A stretch of DNA of 64,000 bases, taken from positions 48,501 through 112,500 of the forward strand of contig JAJFZO010000286.1 in NCBI GenBank assembly GCA_021397835.1, written 5' to 3'. Below the pieces are notes generated by a model, which searched no databases, was not told where the DNA came from, and was given only the letters and a program-made list of their open reading frames with translations. Made by a program: the position numbers and the translations under genes. Origin of the DNA: Moringa oleifera (lineage: Eukaryota > Streptophyta > Magnoliopsida > Brassicales > Moringaceae). Shown piece after piece: positions 37,897 to 51,500 of the stretch. The first letter of the stretch is position 1, and each line of letters begins with the position of its first letter.

Positions 37897-40104
37897 ATGG
37901 TATCTCGACTAACTTTCATTCCTCTGCCATGTGATTCAGGTGGTGATCTTTTCTCACTCTTGTTGTATTTTTTACATCCCCTGGTTTTTTGTTGATGGTG
38001 CTCCGAGTATATTTGCTCATGCGTTACAGTAGTTTTTTTCTTTTTTTTCTGTGGGGAGGGGGGATTGGATATCTTGATTTGTACAATTGAGTTTTGGGGA
38101 CTTTATAACTAGTTGTTTGGCATACGAATTTTTCTTGTGGTTATGGGGGTTTGGTGACAACTTTTAAGAACTGAATTTACCAATCTACTTGTCACCACCA
38201 TTTTAGTCGGATTTGTCTTTGTAATTTGGGTATTGACCTTTCAAAATTTCAATTACTTGTTTCCTTATGGATTTTGCTTTTTGTTTTATAGATTTCTTAT
38301 GTTCAATTTTTTTTTTCATCCAATGTGATTAATATGATCGTCCATTTTGGAAAATTTTTGGTTCAATTGCTTGTTTTCTTTAATTAATAGCCTTGAGAAA
38401 TTTATAGGTTTTCTATATATGTTCATCTCTAACTTGTTTTCTACATGAACAACACCTTTTGGTGACTTTGTGAATAATACTATATATATATATATGAACG
38501 GATAGTCATGTCTCAAGTAAAAATGTAGCTTCTTGAGTCATATAAATTTGAAGTCCTCTCTCTGACTTTCCCTAGCTTATGCTACTATAACCAGCTGGTT
38601 TGCTCTCTTTCTTGCGATCTTTTCGCATCCTCATGTTATATATGTTTTCTAACTTGTGTACATGTTTATTAAATTAACAGGCTCATCACAATACCACCAC
38701 AGTCATCCATTTGTTTTATGGCCAGTACCAATCCGTATAGTCACTCATCCGTCTCAACTTCCACAAGACTTTCTCTTTCCGACTCCTCAGCGCAGGTTGG
38801 TGATCGGATTTGATTGCGAGGGTGTTAACCTCTCTCGAAATGGAGCACTTTGTATCATGCAGGTATCATTTGTTCTTACGCAACAAACAGTAAAGATGCT
38901 AAAACTTCAATCTTACCATTATTTGCTAAATAGACAATTCTTTAGAAACACAGATCTGGTTGAGTATGAGATGTCATCGACATGAAAACCTTCTTAAATT
39001 CCTGCAGCTTGCTTTTCCCGATGGTATCTATTTGGTTGATGCCTTCGTGGGAGGTGAAACACTAATGAGAGCTTGCAAACCTGCTCTTGAATCTAGCCAC
39101 ATCACCAAAGTTATTCATGACTGTAAAAGGGATAGTGAGGTATCAGAAAAGACTTGATTAACTCTCTGAAATTTTGGTAAACTAATATTTGTTTCTTACT
39201 TCATCAACTCAACAGAGTTTTTTTGCCATTAATCTTATTGTGCAGGCATTGTATTTTCAGTTTGGCATCAAGTTGCAAAATGTTATGGATACCCAAGTGA
39301 GTGTTTCAACACTCCTTCTACTTTTGGAAAATTTGTTCAAAATTAAATAAGAATGGTTTTTTTCTCTTTTTTTATCATGGATATATAGCCCGCTGGTGCC
39401 TGCTTTTGAAGTAAATAGAGATAATTCTAGTATACAAGTTATCATCAACTTGATGATTTATCAAAGCCAAATTGTTATTGTTCTTTGCTAATTAAACATT
39501 ATTTATTACATAGGAAGCATTCTCATGCTGATCAGCTCAATATTTGTATGGGCATATGTTAAATCTTTTAACATATTACATTCTTAATATTTCATGATTT
39601 GTGCAGATAGCATATGCATTAATAGAAGAACAACAAGGACATCCAAGAGCTCCAAACGACTACATTTCTTTCGTTAGCCTCCTTGCTGATCCGCGTTACT
39701 GTGGTATTAATATTGGGCATATAACATTTTCTTTTTGACTATATATATTCTATTCAATTTTATTTTAATTGAAAAACAAATGCAAGGATCCAAAAGGAAT
39801 TATACCTTCTATACAGCTGATTTTATATATGTAAATGATTCTTTTTACTTGATGTGTATGAGTTTAAAGTTGTTAACTTAATTTAATTTGAAATTAATGT
39901 AGGTGTAGCATACTCAGAGAAGCAAAAAATTCGTGACCTTTTGCAGGAGGTTTGTTAATTATGGTATCTTGGTTAATCTCATATATGTTTTAGTATTTTT
40001 CTTTTAAATATATCTTCAATAAAAGTTTCAAAAATCAGTATAGTTTCAATTTTACAATATATGATGAGATCACTTTAGTATTTCATGTTATTATTTTTTA
40101 ATCT

Positions 40105-40135
<31 letters not shown>

Positions 40136-40913
40136 TATTAATTTGTGTTTTTGCTATTTTCATTGTAACCTTTATTCTCCAGGATCCGGAGTTTTGGATG
40201 CGCCGACCTTGGTCGGAACTGATGGTTCGAACTGCTTCAGATGATGTGAGATTTCTTCCTTACATATACGATAAAATGATGCAAAGTTTGAACCAAGAAT
40301 CGACATGGAAGCTCAACGTTCGTGGTGCTCTTCATTGTCGTTGTTTTTGTGTGACTAATAACGGATATGCTGATTGGCCACCTGCTGCTTCCCTTCCTGG
40401 TATTTTCATGTGCTCATGTACCTTGTCGTGGAAAAGTATGACTCTGTTTGACAAACTGATTATGATGAGAAGGTTAATTTATTTGGTTTTCATAGAAAAC
40501 CTAACTGGAGAAGAAGATAGGCCAGAGGAGGAGGTTCTATCGGTGGTGGATGTACCTCCGGGAAGAATGGGACGGGTGATTGGCCGAAAGGGTGTATGTA
40601 TAATGTCCATAAAAGAATCATGCCAGTAAGTACCACTCTCTTTATCTCTCTCTCTCATCTCTTTCCAAAGTATCATTCCTTCCGGGTTAAGTGCATGGCC
40701 TTGGATATTGCAGTGCTGAAATTTTGATCGGAGGCCAGAGAGGACCTCACAATAAAGTGAGTTCATGACACCCGTCTGATTATTCCAGAAATTAACGTGT
40801 TCATCTGCTCATCCTTCCATTTCACATATGTGCAGGTTTTTGTGATAGGACCGGTCAGGCAAGTGAGAAAAGCTGAAGCTATCTTAAGAGGGAGGGCCTT
40901 GTGCTATTCATGA
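37897..40913 (+). CDS. 3'-5' exonuclease domain plus KH-domain protein
   Basis: Ten exons: 37897-37939, 38681-38862, 39008-39139, 39246-39296, 39607-39703, 39903-39949, 40183-40399, 40496-40625, 40714-40756, 40836-40913. They give 339 residues with consistent phases. Seen: a DEDD-type exonuclease fold with IGFDCEG (Asp59, Glu61), KVIHDCKRDSE (Asp113) and TASDDVRFL (about Asp204/205), then a C-terminal single KH domain with PPGRMGRVIGRKG (GRKG loop about 286-289) and AEILIGGQRGP. The combination matches a plant protein I recall as At2g25910. It should trim or bind RNA, but substrate and location are unknown. The first exon (MVSRLTFIPLPCDS) is a prediction from phase and a good donor; the other nine are firm. 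It stands alone between two long gene-free stretches. Confidence 0.88.
40105..40129. repeat. (TA)n microsatellite in intron
   Basis: About 12 TA units in the intron before exon 7 of the exonuclease-KH gene. Confidence 0.9.
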
Positions 40914-42057
40914 AGTAAACTTTTCTCTCTGCTTGCTGTGCTGGCTGATCAAATTAAGTGCAAGTGATCTTGACGTGCATAGATCGATTGATGACAAATA
41001 TATATGCCTTATTTGTATGTGTATATAGTTGTCGTTCTAACATATATAGTTGTCGCTAGCTAGCTGTTTTAACTGACAGAAATCAATATCGATTGCAATG
41101 ATACATGTGATTTAGTTGAGCATGATATCTCTCTCTCTCAATCGGACAAGATGGTTGTGAATTGGCTATAAGCGGGAGATTAGTCGGGGATTGGTGGCTG
41201 ATTTTGGCAGTATATATATATATAAAGATGGCCCTGTGGCAAGTGAAACAAAACATCAGTAGTCAACCAGAACAAGGTCCTCGAAAGTGCCTTCTACGGG
41301 CAGAATTGTTTTTCTTAGAGCTGGCAGATAAATAAGCCTGGCCTGTTTATCTGGGTTTTCCAGGAACTGATATCAGTGAGTGATATGCTAGCTAATGTAT
41401 TAACAAACACGCAAAGGAAACTACCCAAAGGGTTGGTAAGATTGGCCTGTTCATTTGGGTTCCCCAGCAACTTAACATATCAGACAAGCCAGGCAAAGGA
41501 TCCTGACCAAAAGAGCAAAAGCCCGAAGGGAATGGTTAACTTGACTGCCAATTATGTTACAATGCCTGTCTGAACGTGTTTATTATTTTCTTAAAAGTTT
41601 TTTTTTTTTTGGGGTGGCTTCTGAGTCAGGAGTAATTATTGCAAAGGTGTTATCAAGCAACAAAAGATAGGACATATCCTATGTGGTCATAAGGGGCCTC
41701 CTGGGTGTGCATATCCACGTGGGGGTCAGCATCGAGAGCCTGAACATCCAGCTTGTGAGTTCTAGGATTATACCACCACTCGTTCTAGAAAATGTGGAGA
41801 AAGTGATATTCCTCCATCGCCAAACAGATAAGGGCCCCTAAACGCCATGCATGGAATGTGAAAAGGTCTTCTCCTATATACTATACGTCACTATGCATAT
41901 GCATGCATGTATTGACACATAGAGGATAAAAACGAAACCTACCAATTAGTTGAAGATCAATCCCTTGGGAGACGAAGTCCCTATCGCTGTTAATTCCCCT
42001 CCCAGTCCCACGGTGTTGCCAGTCGCCATCATTCCCTTATCTTGCGACATGCCGGAG

Positions 42058-42089
<32 letters not shown>

Positions 42090-42590
42090 CACAGTTCATT
42101 TTATGTAATAAATTAAATCCTGAAGATTGAAGGATCGACTTCGCCATGAGCCACATTGGATTCCAAGGCTTAAGTACTAAATTTGTGTCATCAGCTCAAG
42201 ATTAACATTTCATAGAAAAAAATTCAAAAAAAAAATGATCATTTAAAAAGATACATCCCCTATTTGAAGTCCTTAATTTGCTTGGACTTGATTTAATGGG
42301 AGGGGGGGGGGTTACCTCTCTCCGGGTGAAACAGAAAATAAAATTCAAATTAGAAAAAGAAAAATAGAGAAATTGAAGTCCGGAACAGCGCATCAGCATC
42401 AAGAATGATGTAGCCCCTAATTAAACACCTGGAGGATAATATAAAATTATTGAGCGAGAATCAAAGTTAAGACCATCCGATGGTCCCAGATTACAGCTCT
42501 ACACTGTCTGGATTTCCCATGTGGGCGACGACTATCCCGTCAGTTCCTTCTCCAATAAGGGGCAGCCACGCCGGATCAGAGAGTCATGTT

Positions 42591-42606
42591 CACGTGTGGG
42601 CACGTG
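42591..42606. promoter_or_regulatory. Paired G-boxes, 10 bp apart
   Basis: CACGTGTGGGCACGTG: two perfect CACGTG palindromes with starts exactly 10 bp apart, about one helical turn, 1.8 kb upstream of the bHLH start. They are candidate bHLH/bZIP binding sites. Confidence 0.6.
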
Positions 42607-42942
42607 ATAATAGAAGGAGAGAGAGGTCTGGCGGGGAGTGGGGACCATCCGAGTCAAGCGGAGCCGAGAGACACGTCATTCAAGCCGACACAGCTCACGA
42701 AAAAACGGTCAAACAGATATAGCGCGGGAGGGCATTAATCGAGACTTTCACGCTCCGTAAGGGGGTAAGGGGTGACGGACCACATTGTTACGGGACAAGA
42801 GAGGGCTTCAGTCAATTTTTTTTGAAATTCCTAAAGCTCCAATTAATCAACGGTCCAGATCAAATGAGTATTTACCGAGTGCCCAATTGTTTCTTACTCA
42901 TCGGTTAATATTAGTCTTTCTCGTTGTTAAAAGGTCCAAGTT

Positions 42943-42950
<8 letters not shown>

Positions 42951-42974
<24 letters not shown>

Positions 42975-42985
42975 GAAAAGAAAAG
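42951..42985. repeat. (AAAAG)n microsatellite
   Basis: Poly(A) followed by about six AAAAG units. Confidence 0.85.
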
Positions 42986-44373
42986 CATCATTAGATGTTA
43001 ATGTTGTATTTCTTAGAGAAATACAAATACTGCTATGACCATATAACGTTGATTATTAAGCTTAATTTGCGTGTGTTTTGGTTGTATGCAGTTGAGGTTT
43101 TTGAGTTCCTGTTGAAGTCTTTGATGCATAATTTAAAAGATATTTTTAAAAATTTATAATGATGATAAAAAAATAAAAAATATTAATTATTAAATTATTA
43201 AATTATTATGCATTATTATTTTTTAAAAACTTAATAAAAATTAAATAAGCACTTCTACCGTTATTACACATGAGATAAATTGACAGATGTTAAAAGGAAG
43301 GCACTGAAAATACCAGGGCAACCCATTTCACTGAGCTGTAATCATGGGGCGCACGTGGGTGCGCTACGCCTCACAAGTCATCTCTCTGTCTCTCTCTCTT
43401 GCAATTGGGACAACTTATCTATATTTAATACACTCAAGTAAATGGAAAACCTATAGCTAATATTCCAAGAGACAATCTCCTATTTTTACTCTCTGTTAAT
43501 TGTTCGGGCTGAATTCCGTGGGGGAGTAATAAATTTTGCAAATGGAAGATTCAAAAATGTTAGAGAAATATAAGTACTCAGCCTTATTATCAACTTGCCT
43601 GTGTTGTCTTCTTCTCTTCTGACTCTATTGGGTTGCCTGCCTACATCTCTCAGGCTCTAACCTTCACTATAGTTCCATGTTCAAATTGGCGATCCTAAGA
43701 AATTGCTACAATTCAGCAATACTATTACTAGCTAGCGTCTTAATTATATCTCCAAGAAAAGACTGTCAAATTAATTACTTAGGGAATGTGTGTCAATCAA
43801 TGATTTTAGGATTTAGGGAGTATTCTAGGCAGCTAATCTGCCATATATAAAGTAAAATCAAGATTAAGTATTGATGATGATTAAAACTATGATTAATGGA
43901 AAGGTTTAAGAAAGAGGAGAGTGCTGCTGCCAAAAGATGCTCATCACTTGCAGTGCAGTACTGTTGCCAACTTTACAGTGCGCATGGAATAGGAGGAGCA
44001 ACCAAAAGGGGGGTCAGGACCTTTCCCCACCAAAACTAAACAAATAATAATAATTTAATAATTAATTCAATTAGTTAGGTTTCAAAAAAAAAAAAAAGCT
44101 TCTCTGAAATCTCATGCTCCCCATCCGCGGCAATATACTCTTACACCCCCACCAAACTGACCAAAAAGCCTTATCTTTTTCAACCCCCCATTACACACCC
44201 TCCTTTACTCATCCCCCTTTATCTATATTTTATTCACCTTCTCTTTCTGCTAATCTTTACATGTTCAAAGTACTCCTTCAACTATTATATATATAATATG
44301 GATATAATAAAATTGCAACCTTTGCTTCTTCCTATCTATATAAGCATGTGTTTTATCAAGCCTAGCTAACACA

Positions 44374-44416
44374 ATGTACCTGTATTGGTCATCCATGGCA
44401 GCTGAAGGTATAAACA

Positions 44417-44449
<33 letters not shown>

Positions 44450-46409
44450 CTCTCTGTACATGTGTGTCTCTCCTTTAGCTTTCGAGGAACCGGCTTTGTT
44501 ACTTGTTGTTTCTTCTTTGGTGCTTTATTGGGTAGTCTTCATGTTCATCTTTCATGGCATGGATTCTTGTGTGGTACCGTCTCTCAGTTTCTTTGAGATT
44601 ATCTCTTTCACTTTCGTCCTGCTACAACTTTAGCTCCCCCAGACTGACGTTAGCAACTGTTTCTTCTGTTCTTCATCATGCCAGTTTTCGTGACAGAGAA
44701 TTAAAATAGCTAGTTAGGGCGGTTAATTAATATTGCCAGTACCAAGGAGAATATTGCACAGAGAACTTTGCTTCTGTTATATATCTACTTGACTCCTGTA
44801 CCATTGGGTGGCTAGCTGCTGGATCTGGGTTTGGTATTCCCTCTTGCTCAAGCTTCCTTTCAAATCATTATAGCAATCAGCTCTTCTTCGTAGTCTTATT
44901 GTCAGATTTACTTGGTTTCACAACACTGTCAAGTTCAACAATATTGTTTCTTTCTTTGATGCCTTCTGCGTAGGGTCGAAGCTCTCATCAATGGAGGGCC
45001 TAGGCTGGGATGGTTCACAAGTTTTCGCCAACACATCATCCTTATGGACCAATCCGCGACATGATTTTGAAGAAAGCTTCATGATGTCAAACTCAAGCCC
45101 CTGCATCTACGGTGGCAAGGTGGATCTTACACACGATGTCTTCACCCCAATTCAAGACCTTGAAAAGGCGCAAACTGATCCATGTCTCAGTTCAAGGTCT
45201 GCAAGAGTAAGTGAAACAGTTCAACAACCACTAGCTCCATTATGGGATACAGTCAACGTTGTCTCAGACATGAACGTGTTGCAGTGCCAAGAAGCTTCCA
45301 GGTTTGAGCAAGATAGCTTTGTAATTGCAAAATCATCGGGAGTAAATCCAAGTTGGGGAGATGGGTTAAGTCAAGAAATATGTTCTTCCGCGTTGATGAA
45401 TACCACCCTGTTGAGCAGTATATTGGCTGATTTTGTCATGGTTCAACAGTCACAGGTCATTAATGGCAAGGCTGCAGGTATTTCAACAACTACTGGCTCG
45501 CTTGAGTCACTTGATTGCTTGCTCTCCGGGACCAACAGCAACACAGACACATCAATGGAAGATGATGGGATATCCATGATTATGTCTGATTGTAGAAACT
45601 TATGGAGCTTTGGTGCTAACAGTGCAGTGTCATCTGGAGAATCTGAGAACAATAAGGTCTCTGGTACAAGAAACAAAGATATCGACGAAACAGTCTCTCA
45701 AAGCTCCTCGGCTCAACACATTAACAACGTCAAGTTTGTAGAAACCAAGCCTAATTCTATGAAAAGAAGCAGTACTGACCAAGATGAGTCCAAACTTGGT
45801 GCAAACTCTGCTTACTTCAATCTTCTTCAAAACGATTCTTCAACTACAGAATCTGGTTTTAGGCTCATCTCAGAGAATCCACCGAAATCGAAAAAACCCA
45901 GAGCAGAGAAGCGAACCACAGGCTCATCAAACATCAGTTTTCAACAGCCAAGCTCATCGGCATCTTCTTCCGTAGAGGAGCCTGATCCCGAGGCCATTGC
46001 ACAAATGAAAGAGATAATTTATCGAGCAGCAGCTTTTAGACCAGTGAATTTTGGCTTGGAGATGGTGGAGAAGCCCAAGAGGAAGAACGTTAGGATATCA
46101 ACTGATCCACAAACCGTGGCCGCAAGGCAAAGGAGGGAGAGGATAAGTGAGAGAATTAGGGTTTTGCAGAGGCTGGTACCCGGTGGGAGCAAGATGGACA
46201 CTGCATCAATGCTTGATGAGGCTGCAAACTATCTTAGGTTCCTTAGGTCACAAGTCAAAGCACTAGAAAACCTAGGCCACAAGCTTGACTCAGCAAATTG
46301 CCCAGCTACAAGTCTTGCTTTCTCTTCAGTTCCATTCAATCACTCTTTTGCCATGCAAACCCATTTCCCACTGCAAAACCCTAATCATATCCGCCATTCG
46401 GAGACTTGA
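44374..46409 (+). CDS. bHLH transcription factor, bHLH87/HECATE-like (subgroup VIIIb)
   Basis: The main exon 44974-46409 encodes a nuclear bHLH protein. A small upstream exon 44374-44407 ([11 protein letters not shown]) joins it in phase, giving 489 residues; otherwise translation starts at 44991 (MEGLGWDG, 472 residues). The N-terminal two thirds is Ser/Asn-rich without known domains. A basic region and helix-loop-helix lie at about residues 383-442: [19 protein letters not shown], then [16 protein letters not shown]. As in HECATE and IND proteins, Ala replaces the E-box-contacting Glu, so DNA preference is atypical or heterodimer-dependent. Relatives act in gynoecium development and branching; that role here is inferred. 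Remembered syntenic counterpart: At3g21330. The intron starts with a CT microsatellite (44417-44445). Confidence 0.9.
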
Positions 46410-48507
46410 CCGATAAACAACAGCACCCTTTTCCCACAATCAGATACTTAACATGCAGATACCCTTTTTCTAGTTCAGAAAACAAGTATTAATCAGAGAT
46501 CATATCGCAGTCTTAATCATCACATCGCCTGCGATCCAGAGTTTAGAAAACCTACTAATTATAACCTCCTAATTAGGCTCATCATGACACCTACCACCAT
46601 ACAAGAGCTGAAGGGAAACTTTTGGCGTCAGTTCTATTTCCACTATCATGCTTCCTGCCTTCTCCACTGTATTCCCTTGTTTAATCAAGAGACCGATGAT
46701 TACTTAAGAAAGTAAAGAAACAATGGTGGAAATAGCGATGCTTATGTTATGCAGACCTTTTTCATTAGAAAAGGTTTTGCAATCATAGCACCTATGATTA
46801 AGATCAAGGGCTAGAAAGTGATTATCACTTTAATAAGTTTCTTTAATAGTTTCTCTATTATTGCATTTGCGTGTACTTGAAAGCTCGCTTTTCTTGGGGA
46901 TCTTTTATGGTGGTTTCCTTTTTTTTCTTTTCTAAAATGTACTTTGTTAGCTAACCAATGCAAGAGACATTCTCTTAAAGATTAGTGAGGGTCAGTCAGT
47001 TGTCGTGTCTCCTTGATTCAACCCAAAGCGTGCCCTTGAAACTCACCCCAATCTCATTGCTCATCACATGTCCATGCTTCTTTTCTGCTGGGTATTCTTT
47101 AAAAATGCATGCCTCCTCTCCTTGTCAAGCTTTCAAATCCCAAGATTCATCCAACTAATGATATAGTTCATGACGAAGGTATATAGTGCTGATGGTGATT
47201 CGATGTGGGTGTTGCACAGATTTTGATATTTGGGTTTCTTGTATTTAGTGTCAGCAAACCATATTCTAATTTTAGACATTCCGGTTGCAAAAGCAAACCC
47301 AGATCTCTATCTCTTTCTCTTGCCTTCATGCTTGAAAATGTCTCAAGATAACAAATTTGTGCAAGCAGAAGGAAGTCTCTCATTGCCCAAAAGAGAAGAA
47401 AACGAATGAAGAAACTAATGTCCTTGCAATTTGACTTTGATCAAACAGTTGTGGCGTTGATTGTCTGTATTGGTGTGACAGCTATATTCTTGGAGATGAC
47501 TAACGTGGATCAATGAAAGAAGATGTCATTTTCTTGACTCTGCAAAATGAATAGATGCCATATCACAATTGGCCAAAATAGGGATAATCTTATAGATATT
47601 GTAGGTCCTCAAGGAACCCTCTTGCCTTCATTCATTATGTAGAAAATGTGGACTTCAAAATCATAAGGACACCTAAGCTATCATCAACTTGCATATTTAC
47701 GATACCCACTGTTGATGAATTAATTGATGCATTGTGACTTTTAGCATGAAGCTATCATCAACTTGCGGTTTGATTATTAATTAATTTTGATCTGAATTTG
47801 TTATTGGGTGTAAGTCACGATTTTTTTTTTTGTGCGTGTCGCGCGTTTTCTTATGTTATATTAATTTTGATTTTGTTTCTAATATTAGGTTTCTAAGAAT
47901 AATAGCTAAGTAGGTCTGAATTTAGGCTCTTTTCTCAGACATTGTTTTGTTACATGAATGCATCCCTCTTAACAACTTATTTTACTTGGATGGCACCGGT
48001 GTTGTGATGTTCATCCATACTATTTTTTCTAATTTATTTTTATTCAAACATTGATGAAATAATCAAAATATCAACAGATCATTGCCAATAATTGCGAACT
48101 TTATCTTATTCAAATTGAGGCACTCTTTAGGATGCATTTTTTTTAAAAAATAAAATCTAAGATAAAAAAGATTGACCAAACATTTTTTTTTAAAAACTAA
48201 CTCCGCGATTACAAAACCTGCATCCACACAAATTGAAACCCAAATCTCCAAAACATAGAAAGTGGATAAATGACTCCCCTTCCGAGGCCCAGTTTACTCT
48301 GTTGGGTTCCTGGGGCTCAGCATGGCCTCAAAGGAGGCTCACATAATAACCTGAAGCATTCATCAGCCCAATTAACCCACATGCGACATCACTATTCACA
48401 AACCAACAGTGACAGAGCACAATTCCCAGGAAATTCATATAGAAAATTCTTCAAATACAAACAAGATTTAATTGGACCAACAAAGGGGGTTGAAGCAGAC
48501 TGATTCA
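46410..48507. other. Convergent intergenic region
   Basis: Between the bHLH stop and the receptor-kinase stop (tail to tail). It presumably holds both 3' UTRs. The frames at 47168-47383 (-), 48063-48251 (-) and 48270-48503 (+) show no family features. Confidence 0.6.
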
Positions 48508-51500
48508 CTATCTCGGAGTCAGCTCAATGGAATCGATTGTTGTTGATATGTCATGGCTCCCAGTTCGCCTAGCCGTCTCCATTGCCAAACACTGCTTTAA
48601 CTCCACCATTACATGACTAATGGTTGGTCTTTTGATGGAAACTGGAGACACACAGGCTATTGCTACTTCCACAGCTTTGGCCATAGAGTTAGGGTCGAAA
48701 TCCCTGCGTAATCTTGGATCAACAATGCTGTTAATATCCCCTTTCTCAAGCATGAAACTGACCCAGTGAACCACAAGAGTCCTCTCAGGGTGTCTGGCAA
48801 GTGCAGGCCTGCTTGTGATTATCTCCAACAGGACAACGCCAAAGCTAAACACATCACTCTTTACATTCAGCCTGGTTGTGGTACTGTACCTGCAGTCCAA
48901 GGCAAGTAACTCAGTAGATGGTATGTATCAAAGCTTAAGATTTTTCAATCCATAAAATTAAAGTAATATGTTCTGAGGGTTTGCCCGAGTATTTAATGTG
49001 GGAAATAGTGCTTACTCAGGATCAAGATACCCTTCATGCATGCCAATTTCAATGGGTAAAACTCCAGACAGTCCATAATCAGATAGTTTGGCCTGGAAGT
49101 TCTCGTTCAACAAGATATTGGAAGACTTCAAGTAACCATGGATAATTGATGGCTTACTACCATTATGCAGGTAGCTCAGTCCTGGAATTCTCGTTATATG
49201 TAAGTTTATAGTACTTCATATTACTGGAAAAAGAAAATGAAAAGGGATGAAAGCAAAGCTCATGCTTGCTGACCTTTTGCTGCATCTATTGCTATTTGAA
49301 GCCTTTCTTGCCAACTCAGGAGAGGTGCATTCCTATCTGGACAAATAGAATATAATCATTATAGTTGCTTGCTTGTTCTGCTTTCAATGGAAAGAATCCT
49401 GATTTTATATGTCTATGGGTGTGCCTACACAATTGACCTATAGTAATGACAGGCAAGGTCTTTGTCACTTAAGAGCATTGGGTGCAATAAAAAAAAAAAA
49501 AATTCAGTTGGGCTAAGTAGTACCTGACAAATGCATTTCTAAACTTCCGTTAGAGACATACTCATAGATGAGTGCAAATTTTGAGTCCTCATCGCAATAA
49601 CCAACAATAGACACCAAGTTGACATGACGAATTCCAGTGAGATGCCCTGCCTGTATTTTCAAATATTTACATCAGTAATGAGCATATGAGACGCGAAGTC
49701 ATGAATAAGGAAGATTTTGTTGATGTTGAATGGGAAAAGAATGTCCCTATGTTAGGGAGTGAAGAGTTGAATGAGCTAGCAACCTCATAGCGGAAGTGCT
49801 TATAGCCCCCTTGAACTGATGGTGGATTTAGCATCTTCACAGCCAGCTGGGCATCACCTGAGTAACCATGGTAAACTGTTCCAAACACTCCCTTGCCAAT
49901 AACTTCCCCTAAGTTGTGGGTAATATTGTGGACCTCAGCATAAGTATATGCTTGCTCCCTTGATCTTAATGCTCCATCTCTCTTGCTGGATATGATGTTC
50001 ACAGTCCTTGTATTCATAACTGATATATATAGCATACACAAGTGAAGCAACTGTATTATTATCATTTTCTAAGCATTTGAATAGGGGATTTTAAGAGTAC
50101 TGAACTAATAGTCTTACCTTGCTTTCTCCTTCTTAGGCTCCACCAAACAGCAATTACAGCTGCTATGAGGACGAAAACTGCACTGATTGATGCTAATACT
50201 GGGACAATGAACTTGTTCTTCTTCTTACATGAACCAGATGAACAAAGGCTTGGGTTTCTCCCCAGTCTGGCATGAACAGGATCGGTTCAAAAGAAATTTC
50301 AGACACTGATGAACTATGTAAATCAATCATAATTATTTTCTGTTATTTTTTTCTTTTTCACTTCTAGTCTCAAAAACAATATTCTGCCATCTAGCCAACT
50401 TCACGGGTGCATCTACCTATCTTATTTCAGTTCAGTAGTAATTATCAAAACTGCTCATCTCATGCGGGCATACAGACAAACAATCAATTTGCCAAAGAGA
50501 AACACTATGGAGCAGAGACCTCAGTGTCAGTGTCTTGTTGTCCGATCTTTCAATTAGTTCTGATGGAACTGTACCTGAAAGCTCATTCTTTTCCAAGTTT
50601 CTGTGAAGGAAAAGGAAGTGCCGTTCTCAGTATCCTTAACAACAATTTAACTAAGAATCAGTAGTATCAAGAACTTAGTAACTCACATAATTCTCAAGAA
50701 TGGCAATTGAGATAGAAAGTCCGGCACTGGCCCATTCAAACTATTGTTTGATAAGTCCCTGGAATGAGAAAACGGTTTTGTTAACTATCATAGCTAGAGG
50801 ACAACAATTTTGATATTTTGTAGTACATGGGGGATTGAGATGACTCACAATATTTCCAACATTTTGAGACTGGCGATGTGAGAAGAAACTTCCCCGGTCA
50901 ATCCACTTGAGGAGAGGTTCCTGCTTATTGTTTAGTGTTTAGAACTCGAAAAAGTTGAAACTAGATGAGAACTTGATATGCTCTTTAAATGTATGAACTT
51001 ACAAGGATATGATCCTTGGGGGATCGTTATCATGATAGCTGCAATTAAGACCTTCCCACATGTATAGTCTGGGCAAACATGGATCTCCATGCCAGATTTT
51101 CTTCACTTGATACACTGACTTGATGTTCGTGATAGCATTGACTAATATTTTATCAATTATAAATGATAGAAAACGATGAAGAGTTTAGAGAAAATAACTG
51201 CAACGTGACTAAGGAACCTGGCAAAAAACAAAAAAAATGTGCAGTGCTGTGTTCATAAAAAGCCAATTATAGTATATGGACTTACCGTCTTCTTGATTTG
51301 TGGGTGATTGTAAGAGTGCTTTTACCAGGTATAACTCGAAGGCATTAATCAATGGTGGAAGAGTTGAATTTTCTGTCTTATTCATCAAAACATCCAACCA
51401 TCTACCTTTTAAAGCTGGTATGCTAATCGTTTTTGTACGCAAGTATGCCAGGATAACTGGTCCGTCCACAGGAACAACCGGTCCATCAGGAATGTCCATG

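Larger units (their letters stand above)
40914..44373. promoter_or_regulatory. Long upstream region of the bHLH gene
   Basis: About 3.5 kb with no supported gene. It contains a G-box (41716-41721), a pair of G-boxes (42591-42596 and 42601-42606) inside a locally GC-richer block (about 42480-42780), a CT tract (42061-42089) and an AAAAG array (42951-42985). Two imperfect copies of a GGCCTGTTTATCTGGGTT-like phrase lie at about 41341 and 41446. A TATA-like TATATAAG lies at about 44336. The 80-codon frame at 42480-42722 lacks family features and is probably non-coding. Confidence 0.5.

Noticed and set aside
42480..42722. 80-codon plus-strand frame in a GC-richer block
   Set aside because: No recognisable domain or splice continuation; the G-box pair and position upstream of the bHLH gene fit a regulatory region better.
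48270..48503. 77-codon plus-strand frame next to the receptor-kinase stop
   Set aside because: No family features; lies in the presumed 3' UTR region of the minus-strand gene.
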